A stretch of DNA of 64,000 nt from contig NZ_PVZV01000004.1 of NCBI RefSeq assembly GCF_002995495.1, positions 124,001 to 188,000 on the forward strand, given 5' to 3'. The first letter of the stretch is position 1, and every line of letters begins with the position of its first letter. The notes beneath the pieces were generated by a model that saw nothing but the letters and a program-made list of their open reading frames with translations, searched no databases and had not been told where the DNA came from. This DNA is from Actinocorallia populi (GTDB taxonomy: Bacteria; Actinomycetota; Actinomycetes; Streptosporangiales; Streptosporangiaceae). A program made the position numbers and the translations under genes. Positions 7,607 through 15,851 of this stretch are shown piece by piece.

Positions 7607-8182
7607 ATGAACACCCGGCCCCCGCTCCGTCTGGCGCGCGCCTCGGTCTTCGCGGCCGTGTGCGTGCTGCTGACCTCTGCGGGGCACGCGACGGCCTCCG
7701 GGGAACCGCTGGGGCCCGGGAGCGTTCTGGCGGGGTTCGCCGGAGTGCTGGCCTTCGCGTTCGTCCTCGCCGGGCACGAACGCTCCCTTCCCGTGATCAC
7801 CGGCGGGCTGCTGGGCGGGCAGTTCATGCTGCACACCCTGTTCACGGCCGCGGCCACCGGATTCGGCCACCACGGAAACCTCCAGCACCTCGTCGCCGAA
7901 CCCGCCGGGGGCGGCACGGGCATGGCGGCCGCGCACCTGCTCGCCGCGTGCGGGTCGGGCTGGTGGCTGCGCCGGGGCGAGCGGGGCGCCTGGCGGCTGG
8001 CCCGGCAGGCGGCCAGGACACTGCTGCGGCCGCTCCTCCTTGTCCTCTCCCCGCCCGTCGAAGCGGTGCCGGCCGCCGCGGTGCCGCCGGACGTCGCCGT
8101 CCCGCGCTCCGTCGCGGTGCTGCGGCACGTGCTCGTCCTCCGGGGGCCGCCGAAGGGTTTCCAGGCGCTCGGCTCCGGCTGA
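7607..8182 (+). CDS. Membrane protein of the PCuAC/DyP copper operon
   Basis: A 191-residue protein with a hydrophobic N-terminus (ASVFAAVCVLLTSAG) and further membrane helices around residues 38-55, 63-82 and 100-117. His residues occur near the membrane (GHERSL, MLHTLF, GFGHHGNLQH), as in small actinobacterial membrane proteins found next to YcnI/PCuAC genes. The C-terminal 60 residues are Val/Ala/Pro-rich and look cytoplasmic. The family is not named here with certainty. The ATG at 7607 follows the divergent operator region; an in-frame GTG at 7571 is the alternative. Copper handling is inferred from the downstream genes. Confidence 0.7.
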   Translation: MNTRPPLRLARASVFAAVCVLLTSAGHATASGEPLGPGSVLAGFAGVLAFAFVLAGHERSLPVITGGLLGGQFMLHTLFTAAATGFGHHGNLQHLVAEPAGGGTGMAAAHLLAACGSGWWLRRGERGAWRLARQAARTLLRPLLLVLSPPVEAVPAAAVPPDVAVPRSVAVLRHVLVLRGPPKGFQALGSG

Positions 8183-8196
8183 ACGCCACCGATGCC

Positions 8197-8214
8197 GACG
8201 GCCCGCGGGCCGTC
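8197..8214. repeat. Perfect 18-bp palindrome between the membrane gene and PCuAC
   Basis: GACGGCCCGCGGGCCGTC is fully self-complementary. It lies 15 bp after the stop of the membrane protein gene and 66 bp before the PCuAC start. It could be an RNA hairpin that attenuates read-through or stabilises an end; no T tract follows. Confidence 0.45.
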
Positions 8215-8279
8215 CTTCACGCCCGCCTTCGCGCGGGTGCCAGGAAACCCTTTCGACAGAGCACTCACGGAGCATCCGC

Positions 8280-8804
8280 ATGTCTTCTCGTCTCATCCCG
8301 CTGTTCGCCGCGCTCGCTTTCGGATCCGCCGCCCTCACCGGCTGCGGGTCGGACGGAACCTCCACCGAGAAGGCGGCCGCCGCACCCTCCGCCTCCGCGA
8401 CCAGCGCCGCCGCCCCGCTGACCTTCGAGAACGCCTGGGTGAAGGCCGCGGAGAAGGGCATGACCGCCGCGTTCGGCACCCTCGTCAACACCACGGGCGC
8501 CGACGTCACCGTGGTCTCGGCCGCCACCCCCGCCTCGCCGATGGTCGAACTGCACGAGGTCGCCGGAACCGGCGGCCAGGCCCGCATGAAGGAGAAGGAC
8601 GGCGGGTTCGTCGTCCCCGCCGGAGGCGAGCTGGAGCTCAAGCCCGGCGGCTACCACATCATGCTCATGGGCCTGAAGCAGAAGCTCGAGCCGGGCGGCG
8701 AGGTCACCCTCACGCTGACCCTGAAGGACGGCACGAAGACCGACGTCACCGCCGTGGTCAAGTCCTTCCAGGGCGGCAACGAGACCTACGCCCCGGGGCA
8801 CTGA
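8280..8804 (+). CDS. Periplasmic-type copper chaperone PCu(A)C, lipoprotein
   Basis: A 174-residue protein with a lipoprotein signal peptide ending at the lipobox LTGC (Cys21). The mature part is a PCu(A)C (DUF461) cupredoxin-like domain: ENAWVKAA, AAFGTLVN, MVELHEVA, MKEKDGGFVVPAGGELELKPGGYHIMLMGL (given as a span). It contains the H-x(n)-M-x(21)-H-x-M copper site, here H in ELHE, M in ARMK, and H and M in YHIML. It delivers Cu(I) to extracytoplasmic cuproenzymes. Its stop overlaps the DyP start (TGATG), so the two are coupled. Confidence 0.92.
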   Translation: MSSRLIPLFAALAFGSAALTGCGSDGTSTEKAAAAPSASATSAAAPLTFENAWVKAAEKGMTAAFGTLVNTTGADVTVVSAATPASPMVELHEVAGTGGQARMKEKDGGFVVPAGGELELKPGGYHIMLMGLKQKLEPGGEVTLTLTLKDGTKTDVTAVVKSFQGGNETYAPGH

Positions 8805-9994
8805 TGGCCGGGCGGAACATGAGCCGGCGGGGCCTCCTCGCCGGCGGCGCGGTGGCGGCGGGCGGGCTCGCCGCCACCGGCGGCTACCTCACCGGCAGGG
8901 GCACGGCCGCCGGCGTGCCCGAGGCGAACGCGGCCGAGCAGCCGCGGACCGTCCCGTTCCACGGCGCCCACCAGGCGGGCGTCGTCACACCCCCGCAGAC
9001 GTACGGCGTCTTCGTCGCCTTCGACCTGCGCCAGGGGACCACCCGGGAGTCGCTGGGGCGGCTGATGCGGCTGCTCACCGACGACGCCCGGCGGCTCGCG
9101 GAGGGACGGGCGGGGCTCGCCGACGCCCAGCCGGAACTCGCCGACCTCCCGGCCCGGCTGACCGTCACCTTCGGGTTCGGGCCCGGCATGTTCGAGAAGG
9201 TCGGCCTGGCGCACCAGCGCCCGCTCGCCGACCTGCCGGAGTTCGAGAACGACAGGCTGGAGGAGCGCTGGAGCGGCGGAGACCTCCTGGTCCAGCTGTG
9301 CGGGGAGGACGCCGTCACCCTCGCCCACGCGCTCCGGCTGATCGTCAAGGACGCGCGGGACTTCGCCACGGTCCGCTGGGTGCAGCGCGGCTTCCGGCGC
9401 AGCCCGCAGTCCCAGCCGCCCGGCGAGACCCAGCGCAACCTCATGGGCCAGCTCGACGGCACCGTCCAGCCCGACGACCCCGACAAGGCCGTCTGGATCC
9501 CCGGCCGTCCCGCCTGGCTGAAGGGCGGCACCCTCATGGTCCTCCGCCGCATCCGCATGGACCTCGAGAAGTGGGACGCCGCCGACGAGGCCGCCAAGGA
9601 GTTCTCCATCGGCCGCAAGCTCGCCGACGGAGCCCCCCTGACCGGCGGGAGGGAGACCGACGACCCCGACTTCGCCGCGAAGGACGTCGCGGGCTTCCCC
9701 GTCATCGACGACAACGCCCACATCCGCCTGGCCAGGGTGGAGGACCCCGCCCTCCGCATGCTCCGCCGCGCCTACAACTACGAGGAGGACATCACCGAGG
9801 ACGGCGTCGTCGACTCCGGCCTCCTGTTCATCTCCTACCAGGCCGACCTGGCCCGCCAGTTCACCCCGGTCCAGCAGCGCCTGGCCGGGTCCGACCTCCT
9901 CAACGAGTGGATCACCACCACCGGCTCGGCGGTCTTCGCCCTGCCTCCCGGCTGCACCGAGACGGGCTGGATAGGCCAGACCCTCCTGTCCTGA
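8804..9994 (+). CDS. Tat-exported Dyp-type heme peroxidase (DtpA/EfeB-like)
   Basis: A 396-residue protein beginning with a Tat signal (MSRRGLLAGGAVAAGGLAAT). The Dyp GXXDG motif is present as GQLDGT near residue 218, with the catalytic Asp; the proximal heme His lies in the C-terminal half. The PCuAC-DyP pairing recalls Streptomyces lividans, where DtpA and ECuC/Sco act in copper delivery and maturation of the radical copper oxidase GlxA; that link is inferred. EfeB-type iron-uptake peroxidase is the alternative, but no efeU/efeO is adjacent. A strong terminator follows at 10006-10049. Confidence 0.9.
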   Translation: MAGRNMSRRGLLAGGAVAAGGLAATGGYLTGRGTAAGVPEANAAEQPRTVPFHGAHQAGVVTPPQTYGVFVAFDLRQGTTRESLGRLMRLLTDDARRLAEGRAGLADAQPELADLPARLTVTFGFGPGMFEKVGLAHQRPLADLPEFENDRLEERWSGGDLLVQLCGEDAVTLAHALRLIVKDARDFATVRWVQRGFRRSPQSQPPGETQRNLMGQLDGTVQPDDPDKAVWIPGRPAWLKGGTLMVLRRIRMDLEKWDAADEAAKEFSIGRKLADGAPLTGGRETDDPDFAAKDVAGFPVIDDNAHIRLARVEDPALRMLRRAYNYEEDITEDGVVDSGLLFISYQADLARQFTPVQQRLAGSDLLNEWITTTGSAVFALPPGCTETGWIGQTLLS

Positions 9995-10005
9995 CCGCCC
10001 GTACC

Positions 10006-10049
10006 ACGTGTCAGGCCTCCGACCCGTCCGGGTCGGGGGCCTGACACGT
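10006..10049. terminator. Long inverted-repeat terminator after the DyP gene
   Basis: ACGTGTCAGGCCTCCGACCC at the left pairs with GGGTCGGGGGCCTGACACGT at the right with one G-U pair, giving an approximately 20-bp stem with a tiny loop. It lies between the convergent DyP and nanE genes and can serve both strands. Confidence 0.8.
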
Positions 10050-10121
10050 CCCCCGGGTCCCCCACCGCACGCCCGGCCCCGGCTCAGGCGGGCCGAGGCG
10101 GGCGAACCGGGCAGGGCGGCG

Positions 10122-10808
10122 TCAGCTCAGGGCGGCGGCGAAGGAGGCGGTGATCCAGGCGGGGTCGGTGATGGCGGTGCCGACGACGACGGAGGTGGCG
10201 CCCGCCTCCAGGGCGGCGGCGGCGTGGGCGGGGGAGTGGTAGCGGCCCTCGGCGATGAGGAGGACGTCCGGGAGGGCCTCGCGCAGGGCGCGGACCAGGG
10301 CGAGGTCGGGGCCGTCGGTCTTGGGGCGGGCCGGGGTGTAGCCCGCGAGGGTGGTGGCCACGATGTCGGCTCCGGCCTCGGCGGCGGCGAGGCCCTCGTC
10401 GAGGGTGGCGACGTCGGCCATGACCAGGCGGCCCAGGTCGTGGACGGCCCGGACGGAGTCGGCGAAGGGCAGCCCGTCGGGGCGGGGGCGGTCGGTCGCG
10501 TCGATCGCGACGACGTCGGCGCCCGCCTCGACGACGGCACGGGCGGCCGCGACGGTCGGGGTGATGTAGACGCCCTCCGTGCCGTCCTTGGTGAGGCCGA
10601 TGACGGGCACGTCCACCGCGGCCCGGATCGAGACGATGTCGGGGGTGCCGCCCACGCCGCCGCAGCGGATGGCCGCGGCCCCGCCCCTGACGGCGGCCTG
10701 CGCCATCCGGGTGAGCGCGGCGGTGTCCCGCAGCGGGTGCCCGTCCCACGCCTGGCAGGAGACGATCAGTCGGCCGCCGGCCAGCGCGGCGAATTCACTC
10801 GGCGTCAT
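10122..10808 (-). CDS. nanE: N-acetylmannosamine-6-phosphate 2-epimerase
   Basis: A 228-residue TIM-barrel protein of the NanE family. Visible motifs are LIVSCQAW at the first strand, IRCGGVGGTPDI, PVIGLTKDG with the catalytic Lys, VVAIDATDRPRP, IVATTLAGYT and LLIAEGRYHSP. It converts ManNAc-6-P to GlcNAc-6-P. The start overlaps the end of nanK by 14 bp, so it is the last gene of the sialic acid operon. No nagA or nagB lies nearby, so GlcNAc-6-P must be handled by genes elsewhere. Confidence 0.92.
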   Translation of the reverse strand: MTPSEFAALAGGRLIVSCQAWDGHPLRDTAALTRMAQAAVRGGAAAIRCGGVGGTPDIVSIRAAVDVPVIGLTKDGTEGVYITPTVAAARAVVEAGADVVAIDATDRPRPDGLPFADSVRAVHDLGRLVMADVATLDEGLAAAEAGADIVATTLAGYTPARPKTDGPDLALVRALREALPDVLLIAEGRYHSPAHAAAALEAGATSVVVGTAITDPAWITASFAAALS

Positions 10809-11760
10809 GGTGCTCTTCTCTCTCGCGTTCCTGTTTCGGAGGGGCCTGGAGGGCGGCCTTGGCCTGGAGGGCGGCGCCGATGAGGGGGGCGTCGGTGCCC
10901 AGGGCCGCGGGCAGGACGGGCAGGGCGCGCAGCGGGGGGAGGGCCTCGGCGTGGAGGGCCTCGGTGAGCGGGGCGCGGAACTGCGCGCCGATCTGGGCGG
11001 CGCCGCCGCCGATGACGAGGGCGTCGGGGTCCAGGACGGCGAGGAGGCCGGCGAGGGCACGGCCCAGGAGGGCGGCGGCCCCGTGGACGACCTCGCGGGC
11101 GGTGGGGTCGCCGGCGGAGAGGCGGGCGGCGATCTCGGGGAGGGGCAGGCGCTCGCCGGTGCGGGCCGCGTAGGCGGCGGCCATGGCGGGGCCGGAGGCC
11201 ACGGCCTCCAGGTGGTCGTGACGGCCGCACCCGCAGGGGATCGCCCCGGTGGCGGGGACCAGCAGGTGGGCGGTCTCGCCCGCGGTGCCGTGGGCGCCGT
11301 ACTCGAGGTGCCCGTCCCTGGTGAGCGCGCCGCCGACGCCCGTGCCGACCGAGACGTACATGACCCGGGAGAAGCCCGCTCCGGCGCCCGCCCGCGCCTC
11401 GCCGTAGGCCATGGCGCGGACGTCGTTGTCGACGGTGACCGGGACGCCGGTCAGCGCCTCCATCGTGGCGCGGACCTCCATCCCGGCCCAGCCGGGGAGC
11501 ACGTCGGTGGCCGAGACCACGCGCCCCTCGGCGCGGTCGACGACCCCGGGCGAACCCACCCCGGCGGCCGCGACCGTCCCGCCGCCGAGCCCGGAGCGCA
11601 GTTCGGCGACGAGGCGCGCGGCCGCGACGGGCACCGCCGCGCCGCCCTCGGCGGGGGTCGGCGTGCGGCCCTGCCGCACGATCCGTCCCTCCGCCGAGAC
11701 CAGCGCGGCGGCGATCTTCGTCCCGCCGATGTCGACCCCGGCGTAGAACGTTCCAGACAT
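10795..11760 (-). CDS. nanK: ROK-family N-acetylmannosamine kinase
   Basis: A 321-residue ROK kinase with the phosphate-binding motif DIGGTKIAAAL near residue 10, NDVRAMAYGE with the catalytic Asp region, GTGVGGAL, and HGTAGETAHLL. The ROK zinc signature CxCGxxGCxE is altered here to CGCGRHDHLE: the third Cys is replaced by His, which could still bind zinc. The nanA-nanK-nanE context supports ManNAc as substrate over glucose. The start ATG shares a base with the nanA stop (TGATG). Confidence 0.88.
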   Translation of the reverse strand: MSGTFYAGVDIGGTKIAAALVSAEGRIVRQGRTPTPAEGGAAVPVAAARLVAELRSGLGGGTVAAAGVGSPGVVDRAEGRVVSATDVLPGWAGMEVRATMEALTGVPVTVDNDVRAMAYGEARAGAGAGFSRVMYVSVGTGVGGALTRDGHLEYGAHGTAGETAHLLVPATGAIPCGCGRHDHLEAVASGPAMAAAYAARTGERLPLPEIAARLSAGDPTAREVVHGAAALLGRALAGLLAVLDPDALVIGGGAAQIGAQFRAPLTEALHAEALPPLRALPVLPAALGTDAPLIGAALQAKAALQAPPKQEREREEHHDAE

Positions 11761-12698
11761 CACAGCAGGCCGGCGCCGCTCAGGCAGGTGCGGACGTGGT
11801 CGGTCTCGGCCTCGTTCAGGGGGATCTGCGGCGGGGCGGCGAGGGGGGAGGCGATGACGCCGCGCAGGTGCAGGGCGGTCTTGAAGGCGCCCAGGGCCGA
11901 GGACCCGCGGCCCATGCGGTCGGCGGGGGCGGCGTTGACCAGGTCGAAGAGGCGCAGCAGGCGCTCCTGCTCCTCGCGGGCGTCGTCCCACTTGCCGGCC
12001 GCGGCGAGCTGGGCGAGGCGGGCGTACCCGGCGGGGTCGACGTTGCCGAGGCCGGGGACGACGCCGTCGACGCCCATGCGGTAGGCGGAGTCGACGGTCA
12101 GCTCGGAGCCGGTGAAGACGCGGAACCGCGACAGGCCCGCGTCGTTGCGGGCGACCAGCAGGCAGCGCAGCCCGTTGTCGTCACCGGTGGAGTCCTTCAG
12201 GCCGGCCAGCACGCCCTCGGCGCCCAGGCGCAGCAGCATCGAGGCGTCCAGCCGGGAGTGCACCGAGACCGGCACGTCGTAGGCGTAGAGGGGCAGCGAG
12301 GTCGCCGCGGCGATCCGCCGGAAGTGGTCCTCGATCTCCACCGGGTGGGTGCGCGTGTAGAACGGCGCGGTGGCGACGAGCGCGTCCACGCCGGCCTCGG
12401 CGGCGGTCTTGGCGTGCTCGATCACCCGCAGGGTCGTCATGTCGATGATCCCGGCGATCACCGGTACCCGGCCGGCGGCGCGCCGCACGACGGTCTCCAG
12501 GGCCGTGCGCCGCTGCGCGTCGGGCAGGAACGCGACCTCGCTGGTGGAGCCGAGGGCGAACAGGCCGTCCACACCGTTGTCGACGAGGAAGTCCACGAGC
12601 CGCTCCAGCGACGGCACGTCCACTTCGAAGTCGGCGGTCAGCGGGGTGCAGACGGGCGGGATGACACCGCTGAGGGCGGTGGCGGCGACGGTGGTCAC
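11760..12698 (-). CDS. nanA: N-acetylneuraminate lyase / DHDPS-family aldolase
   Basis: A 312-residue class I aldolase of the DHDPS/NAL family. GVIPPVCTPL is the N-terminal strand, LGSTSEVAFL the GxxGE-type carboxylate-binding loop, YAYDVP carries the catalytic Tyr, and VLAGLKDSTGD the Schiff-base Lys. Family members include dihydrodipicolinate synthase and N-acetylneuraminate lyase; location next to nanK and nanE argues for cleavage of sialic acid to ManNAc and pyruvate. It uses a GTG start at 12698 that overlaps the upstream ATPase stop (GTGA). Confidence 0.85.
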   Translation of the reverse strand: MTTVAATALSGVIPPVCTPLTADFEVDVPSLERLVDFLVDNGVDGLFALGSTSEVAFLPDAQRRTALETVVRRAAGRVPVIAGIIDMTTLRVIEHAKTAAEAGVDALVATAPFYTRTHPVEIEDHFRRIAAATSLPLYAYDVPVSVHSRLDASMLLRLGAEGVLAGLKDSTGDDNGLRCLLVARNDAGLSRFRVFTGSELTVDSAYRMGVDGVVPGLGNVDPAGYARLAQLAAAGKWDDAREEQERLLRLFDLVNAAPADRMGRGSSALGAFKTALHLRGVIASPLAAPPQIPLNEAETDHVRTCLSGAGLL

Positions 12699-13744
12699 GG
12701 GGTCTCCTGGGTGAGGGCGGCGGCGAGGTCGGCCTCGCCGGTCACGGGGTGGTGGCACCGGTAGCGGTGCGCGGGAAGGTCGCCGGAGGCGTAGGCGGGC
12801 ATGGCGTCCGCGCACGTCTCGTCGGCCCGCCAGCAGCGGGTGCGGAAGGGGCAGCCGCTCGGCGGGGTCACCGCGGACGGCACGGGGCCGGTCAGCGGGA
12901 TGGGGTCGATCGGGTCGAGCAGGCTCGGCGTGGCCGAGAACAGCGCCCGGGTGTAGGGGTGGCGGGTGGCGTCGGGGACCGCGACGGCGGGCGCCTCCTC
13001 GACGATCCGCCCGAGGTACATCGTCACGACGCGGTCGGACATGCGGCGGACCGTCTGGATGTCGTGGGACACGAACACCATCGACAGCTCCAGCCGCTCC
13101 TTCAGGTCGAGCAGCAGGTTGAGGATCTGGGCCCGGACGGAGACGTCCAGCGCCGAGGTCGGCTCGTCGGCGACGAGCAGCTGCGGCTCCATGGCCAGCG
13201 CCCGCCCGATCGCCACGCGCTGGCGCTGGCCGCCGGACAGCTGGCCCGGCAATGCGTCGGCCAGCACGGGCGGCAGCCCGACCAGCGACATCAGCTCCCG
13301 CACGCGTTCGTCGCGCTGCGCCGGCGTGCCCTTGCGGTGCACGTCCAGCGGGTCGCGCAGGATCGTCCGGATCGGCAGCCGCCGGTTCAGCGCGGTCGAC
13401 GGGTCCTGGAAGACCATCCCGACGGACGCGCCGAGCACCCGCCGCCGCTCCCGCTCCGGCAGCTCGGTCACGGGCGTCCCGCGGTACAGCACCGTCCCCA
13501 GGGTCGGCTTCTGCAGCCCGACCAGCACCTTGGCCAGCGTGGACTTGCCGCAGCCGGACTCTCCGACGATCCCGACGGTCTCCCCGCGCGCGATGGCGAG
13601 GTCGACCCCGGTCATCGCGTGGACCCGCGCCTTGCTGAACAGACCGCCGCCCCGCGTCGGATGCTGGACGTGCACGTCACGCAGCTCCATCACGGCTGCG
13701 TCCTGCGCGTCCGGAGCCGCTTTCACGCTCGCCGCCTCTTTCAT
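12695..13744 (-). CDS. Dpp/Opp-type ABC transporter ATP-binding protein (DppF-like)
   Basis: A 349-residue ATPase: Walker A GESGCGKST, Q-loop FQDPSTALNRR, signature LSGGQRQRVAIGRAL, Walker B LLVADEPTSALD, and a C-terminal oligopeptide-transporter extension with Cys residues (CPFRTRCWRADETC). AGGTCC and GGGAGG precede the ATG. It follows the permease-ATPase fusion on the same strand. The 133-bp gap carries a short imperfect copy of the fusion's 3' end (compare CCGCAAGGGTCTCGGCCGG near 13756 with CCGCGAGGGTCTTGGCCGG near 13893), suggesting a small local duplication. Confidence 0.93.
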   Translation of the reverse strand: MKEAASVKAAPDAQDAAVMELRDVHVQHPTRGGGLFSKARVHAMTGVDLAIARGETVGIVGESGCGKSTLAKVLVGLQKPTLGTVLYRGTPVTELPERERRRVLGASVGMVFQDPSTALNRRLPIRTILRDPLDVHRKGTPAQRDERVRELMSLVGLPPVLADALPGQLSGGQRQRVAIGRALAMEPQLLVADEPTSALDVSVRAQILNLLLDLKERLELSMVFVSHDIQTVRRMSDRVVTMYLGRIVEEAPAVAVPDATRHPYTRALFSATPSLLDPIDPIPLTGPVPSAVTPPSGCPFRTRCWRADETCADAMPAYASGDLPAHRYRCHHPVTGEADLAAALTQETP

Positions 13745-13877
13745 GAAGGACCTCCCGCAAGGGTCTCGGCCGGGGTGTTGCGCACGCCCGCCGCGGCGGG
13801 CCGGCCCGGCCGCCGGGCGGGCGCGGTCGCGTCCCGTCCGGCGGAGGGCCGTGTCACGGAGGTGTCCGGTGTGGGTC

Positions 13878-15851
13878 TCACGACGGGTCTCCCGCGAGGG
13901 TCTTGGCCGGTCCGGCCGTGGCGGCGGGGGTGCCGCCGATGGGGTGGTGGCAGGCGAAGGCGTGGGCGGAGCGGTCGCCGGCCAGCTCCGGATGGGTGGT
14001 GGCGCACAGGTCGGTGGCGGCGGCGCAGCGGTCGGCGAAGCGGCAGCCCTTGGGGAAGGCGGCCGGGGACGGCACGACGCCGCGGATCTGGGCGAGCCGG
14101 GTGTCGGCGGCCTCCAGGGAGAGGACCGAGTCGAGCAGGCCCCGCGCGTAGTGGTGGCGGGGGGCGCCGACGACCTGCGGGGTGGCGCCGCACTCGGCGA
14201 TCTGGCCGCCGTACATCACCACGACGCGGTCGGTGACGTCGGAGACCAGCGCCAGGTCGTGGGAGACCAGGATGAGGGCGAAGCCCAGCTCCTCGCGCAG
14301 GCGCAGCAGCAGCCGCATGACCTGGGCCTGGACGGTGACGTCGAGCGCGGTGGTCGGCTCGTCGGCGACGATCAGGCGCGGGTCGCGGGACAGGGCCAGG
14401 GCGATGAGGACGCGCTGGCGCTGGCCGCCGGACAGCTCGTGCGGGTAGCTCCTGAGGGTGCGCGCCGGGTCGAGGCCGACGAGCTCCAGCAGTTCCTCGG
14501 GGGTGCGGGTGCCGCCGCGCCGGTGCACCTGCTTGAGCTGGGACCTGATGGTCATCGCCGGGTTCAGCGAGGACAGCGCGTCCTGGTAGATCATGGCCAT
14601 GTCGTGGCCGAGCAGCTTGCGCCGTTCGCCCGCGGGCAGGGTCAGCAGGTCGCGCCCGTCGAAGAGGATCCGCCCGCCGACGCGGGCGCCCTTCGGCTCC
14701 AGGCCCATGATCGCGAGGCTGGTGAGGCTCTTGCCGCAGCCGGACTCGCCGACCAGCCCGAGCACCTCGCCGGGCCGCACCTCGAAGCTGATCCGGTCGA
14801 CGATGTCGACGCCGTCGTGCCGCTCGGCGAAGCCGATGGCCAGGTCGCGCACCTGCAGCAGCGGCTCGCCTTCGGGCAGCGGACGTGCCCGTTCGGCCAG
14901 CCGCTCACCGGCCCGGCGCAGCCCCTCGCTCAGCACGGCCGGGGCGGGCGCCGCGGCGGCGTCCGGGGACTCCAGCGGGTCGGTGGCCTTGCGCAGCGCG
15001 GCCGGGTTGGCCCGCGCGGCCGGGGCGGCCCAGGCGTCGGAGACGCCCTCGGACAGGACGTTCAGCGCCAGCACCGTGAACAGGATGAACACACCGGGGA
15101 AGAACGTCGCCCACCAGCCGCCGGACAGCACCAGCGCCTTGCCGTAGGCGATCACGCTGCCCCACGACGGGTCGGGGTCCTGCACGCCCGCGCCGATGAA
15201 CGACAGGCTCGCCTCGAACACGATCGCGTTGGCGACCAGGACGGTGCAGTACACCAGGATCGGCGCCGCGCAGTTGATGACGACGTGCCTGCTCAGGATG
15301 TGGAAGCGCCCGGCGCCGATGACCCGCTCGGCGTTGACGTAGTCCTCGCCGTACTGCGAGAGCACGTTGGCGCGGATGACGCGGGTGATCTGCGGCACGA
15401 ACAGGAACGCGATCGTGCAGATCAGGACGGGCAGGCTGTTGCCGAAGACGGTGACCATGACGGCGGCCAGCGCCACCATCGGGAACGCCATGATGACGTC
15501 GAGGCCGCGCATGATCACTTCGTCGACGGCCTTGCGGGAGGTCGCGGCCAGCGAGCCGAGGACCGCGCCGGCGACGAGCGCGAGCGCCGTCGCGCCCAGG
15601 CCGATCGCCAGCGACCAGCGGGTGCCGTGGGCGATCCGGGCGAAGACGTCGCGGCCGACCCGGTCGGTGCCGAACCAGTGCTCCGCCGACGGCGGCTGCT
15701 GCGGGGTGCCGGTGAGCAGCGGGTCGTGGGCGGCGATCAGCGGGGCGAGGAGGCCCATCATCGCCACGAGCAGGACGAAGCCCAGAGCGATCCGGGATGC
15801 CGTGGAGAGCTTGCGCAGGGTCCCTGCGAGCCCGGAGAGGACGGTACGCAT
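13878..15851 (-). CDS. Fused Dpp-type ABC permease (DppC) and ATPase (DppD)
   Basis: A 657-residue fusion. Residues about 1-300 are a DppC-like permease with an N-terminal OppC segment (HDPLLTG) and the inner-membrane EAA-like loop. A linker of about 45 Ala/Pro-rich residues follows. Residues about 345-657 are a complete ATPase: GESGCGKS, IYQDALSSLNPAM, LSGGQRQRVLIALAL, LIVADEPTTALD, and the CRFADRC tail. Such fusions are known in actinobacterial peptide/nickel-type transporters. It starts one base into the stop of the DppB-like gene. Substrate is probably sialic acid, from context. Confidence 0.92.
   Translation of the reverse strand: MRTVLSGLAGTLRKLSTASRIALGFVLLVAMMGLLAPLIAAHDPLLTGTPQQPPSAEHWFGTDRVGRDVFARIAHGTRWSLAIGLGATALALVAGAVLGSLAATSRKAVDEVIMRGLDVIMAFPMVALAAVMVTVFGNSLPVLICTIAFLFVPQITRVIRANVLSQYGEDYVNAERVIGAGRFHILSRHVVINCAAPILVYCTVLVANAIVFEASLSFIGAGVQDPDPSWGSVIAYGKALVLSGGWWATFFPGVFILFTVLALNVLSEGVSDAWAAPAARANPAALRKATDPLESPDAAAAPAPAVLSEGLRRAGERLAERARPLPEGEPLLQVRDLAIGFAERHDGVDIVDRISFEVRPGEVLGLVGESGCGKSLTSLAIMGLEPKGARVGGRILFDGRDLLTLPAGERRKLLGHDMAMIYQDALSSLNPAMTIRSQLKQVHRRGGTRTPEELLELVGLDPARTLRSYPHELSGGQRQRVLIALALSRDPRLIVADEPTTALDVTVQAQVMRLLLRLREELGFALILVSHDLALVSDVTDRVVVMYGGQIAECGATPQVVGAPRHHYARGLLDSVLSLEAADTRLAQIRGVVPSPAAFPKGCRFADRCAAATDLCATTHPELAGDRSAHAFACHHPIGGTPAATAGPAKTLAGDPS

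Noticed and set aside
13745-13877. Extra small gene between the fused permease-ATPase and the DppF-like gene
   Set aside because: The frame that reads here (13741-14193) is a shadow of the ATPase end; the only notable content is a short imperfect duplication.
13878-15851. Frameshift or assembly error joining dppC and dppD
   Set aside because: The frame is continuous through a 45-residue Ala/Pro-rich linker, and such permease-ATPase fusions are known in Actinobacteria.
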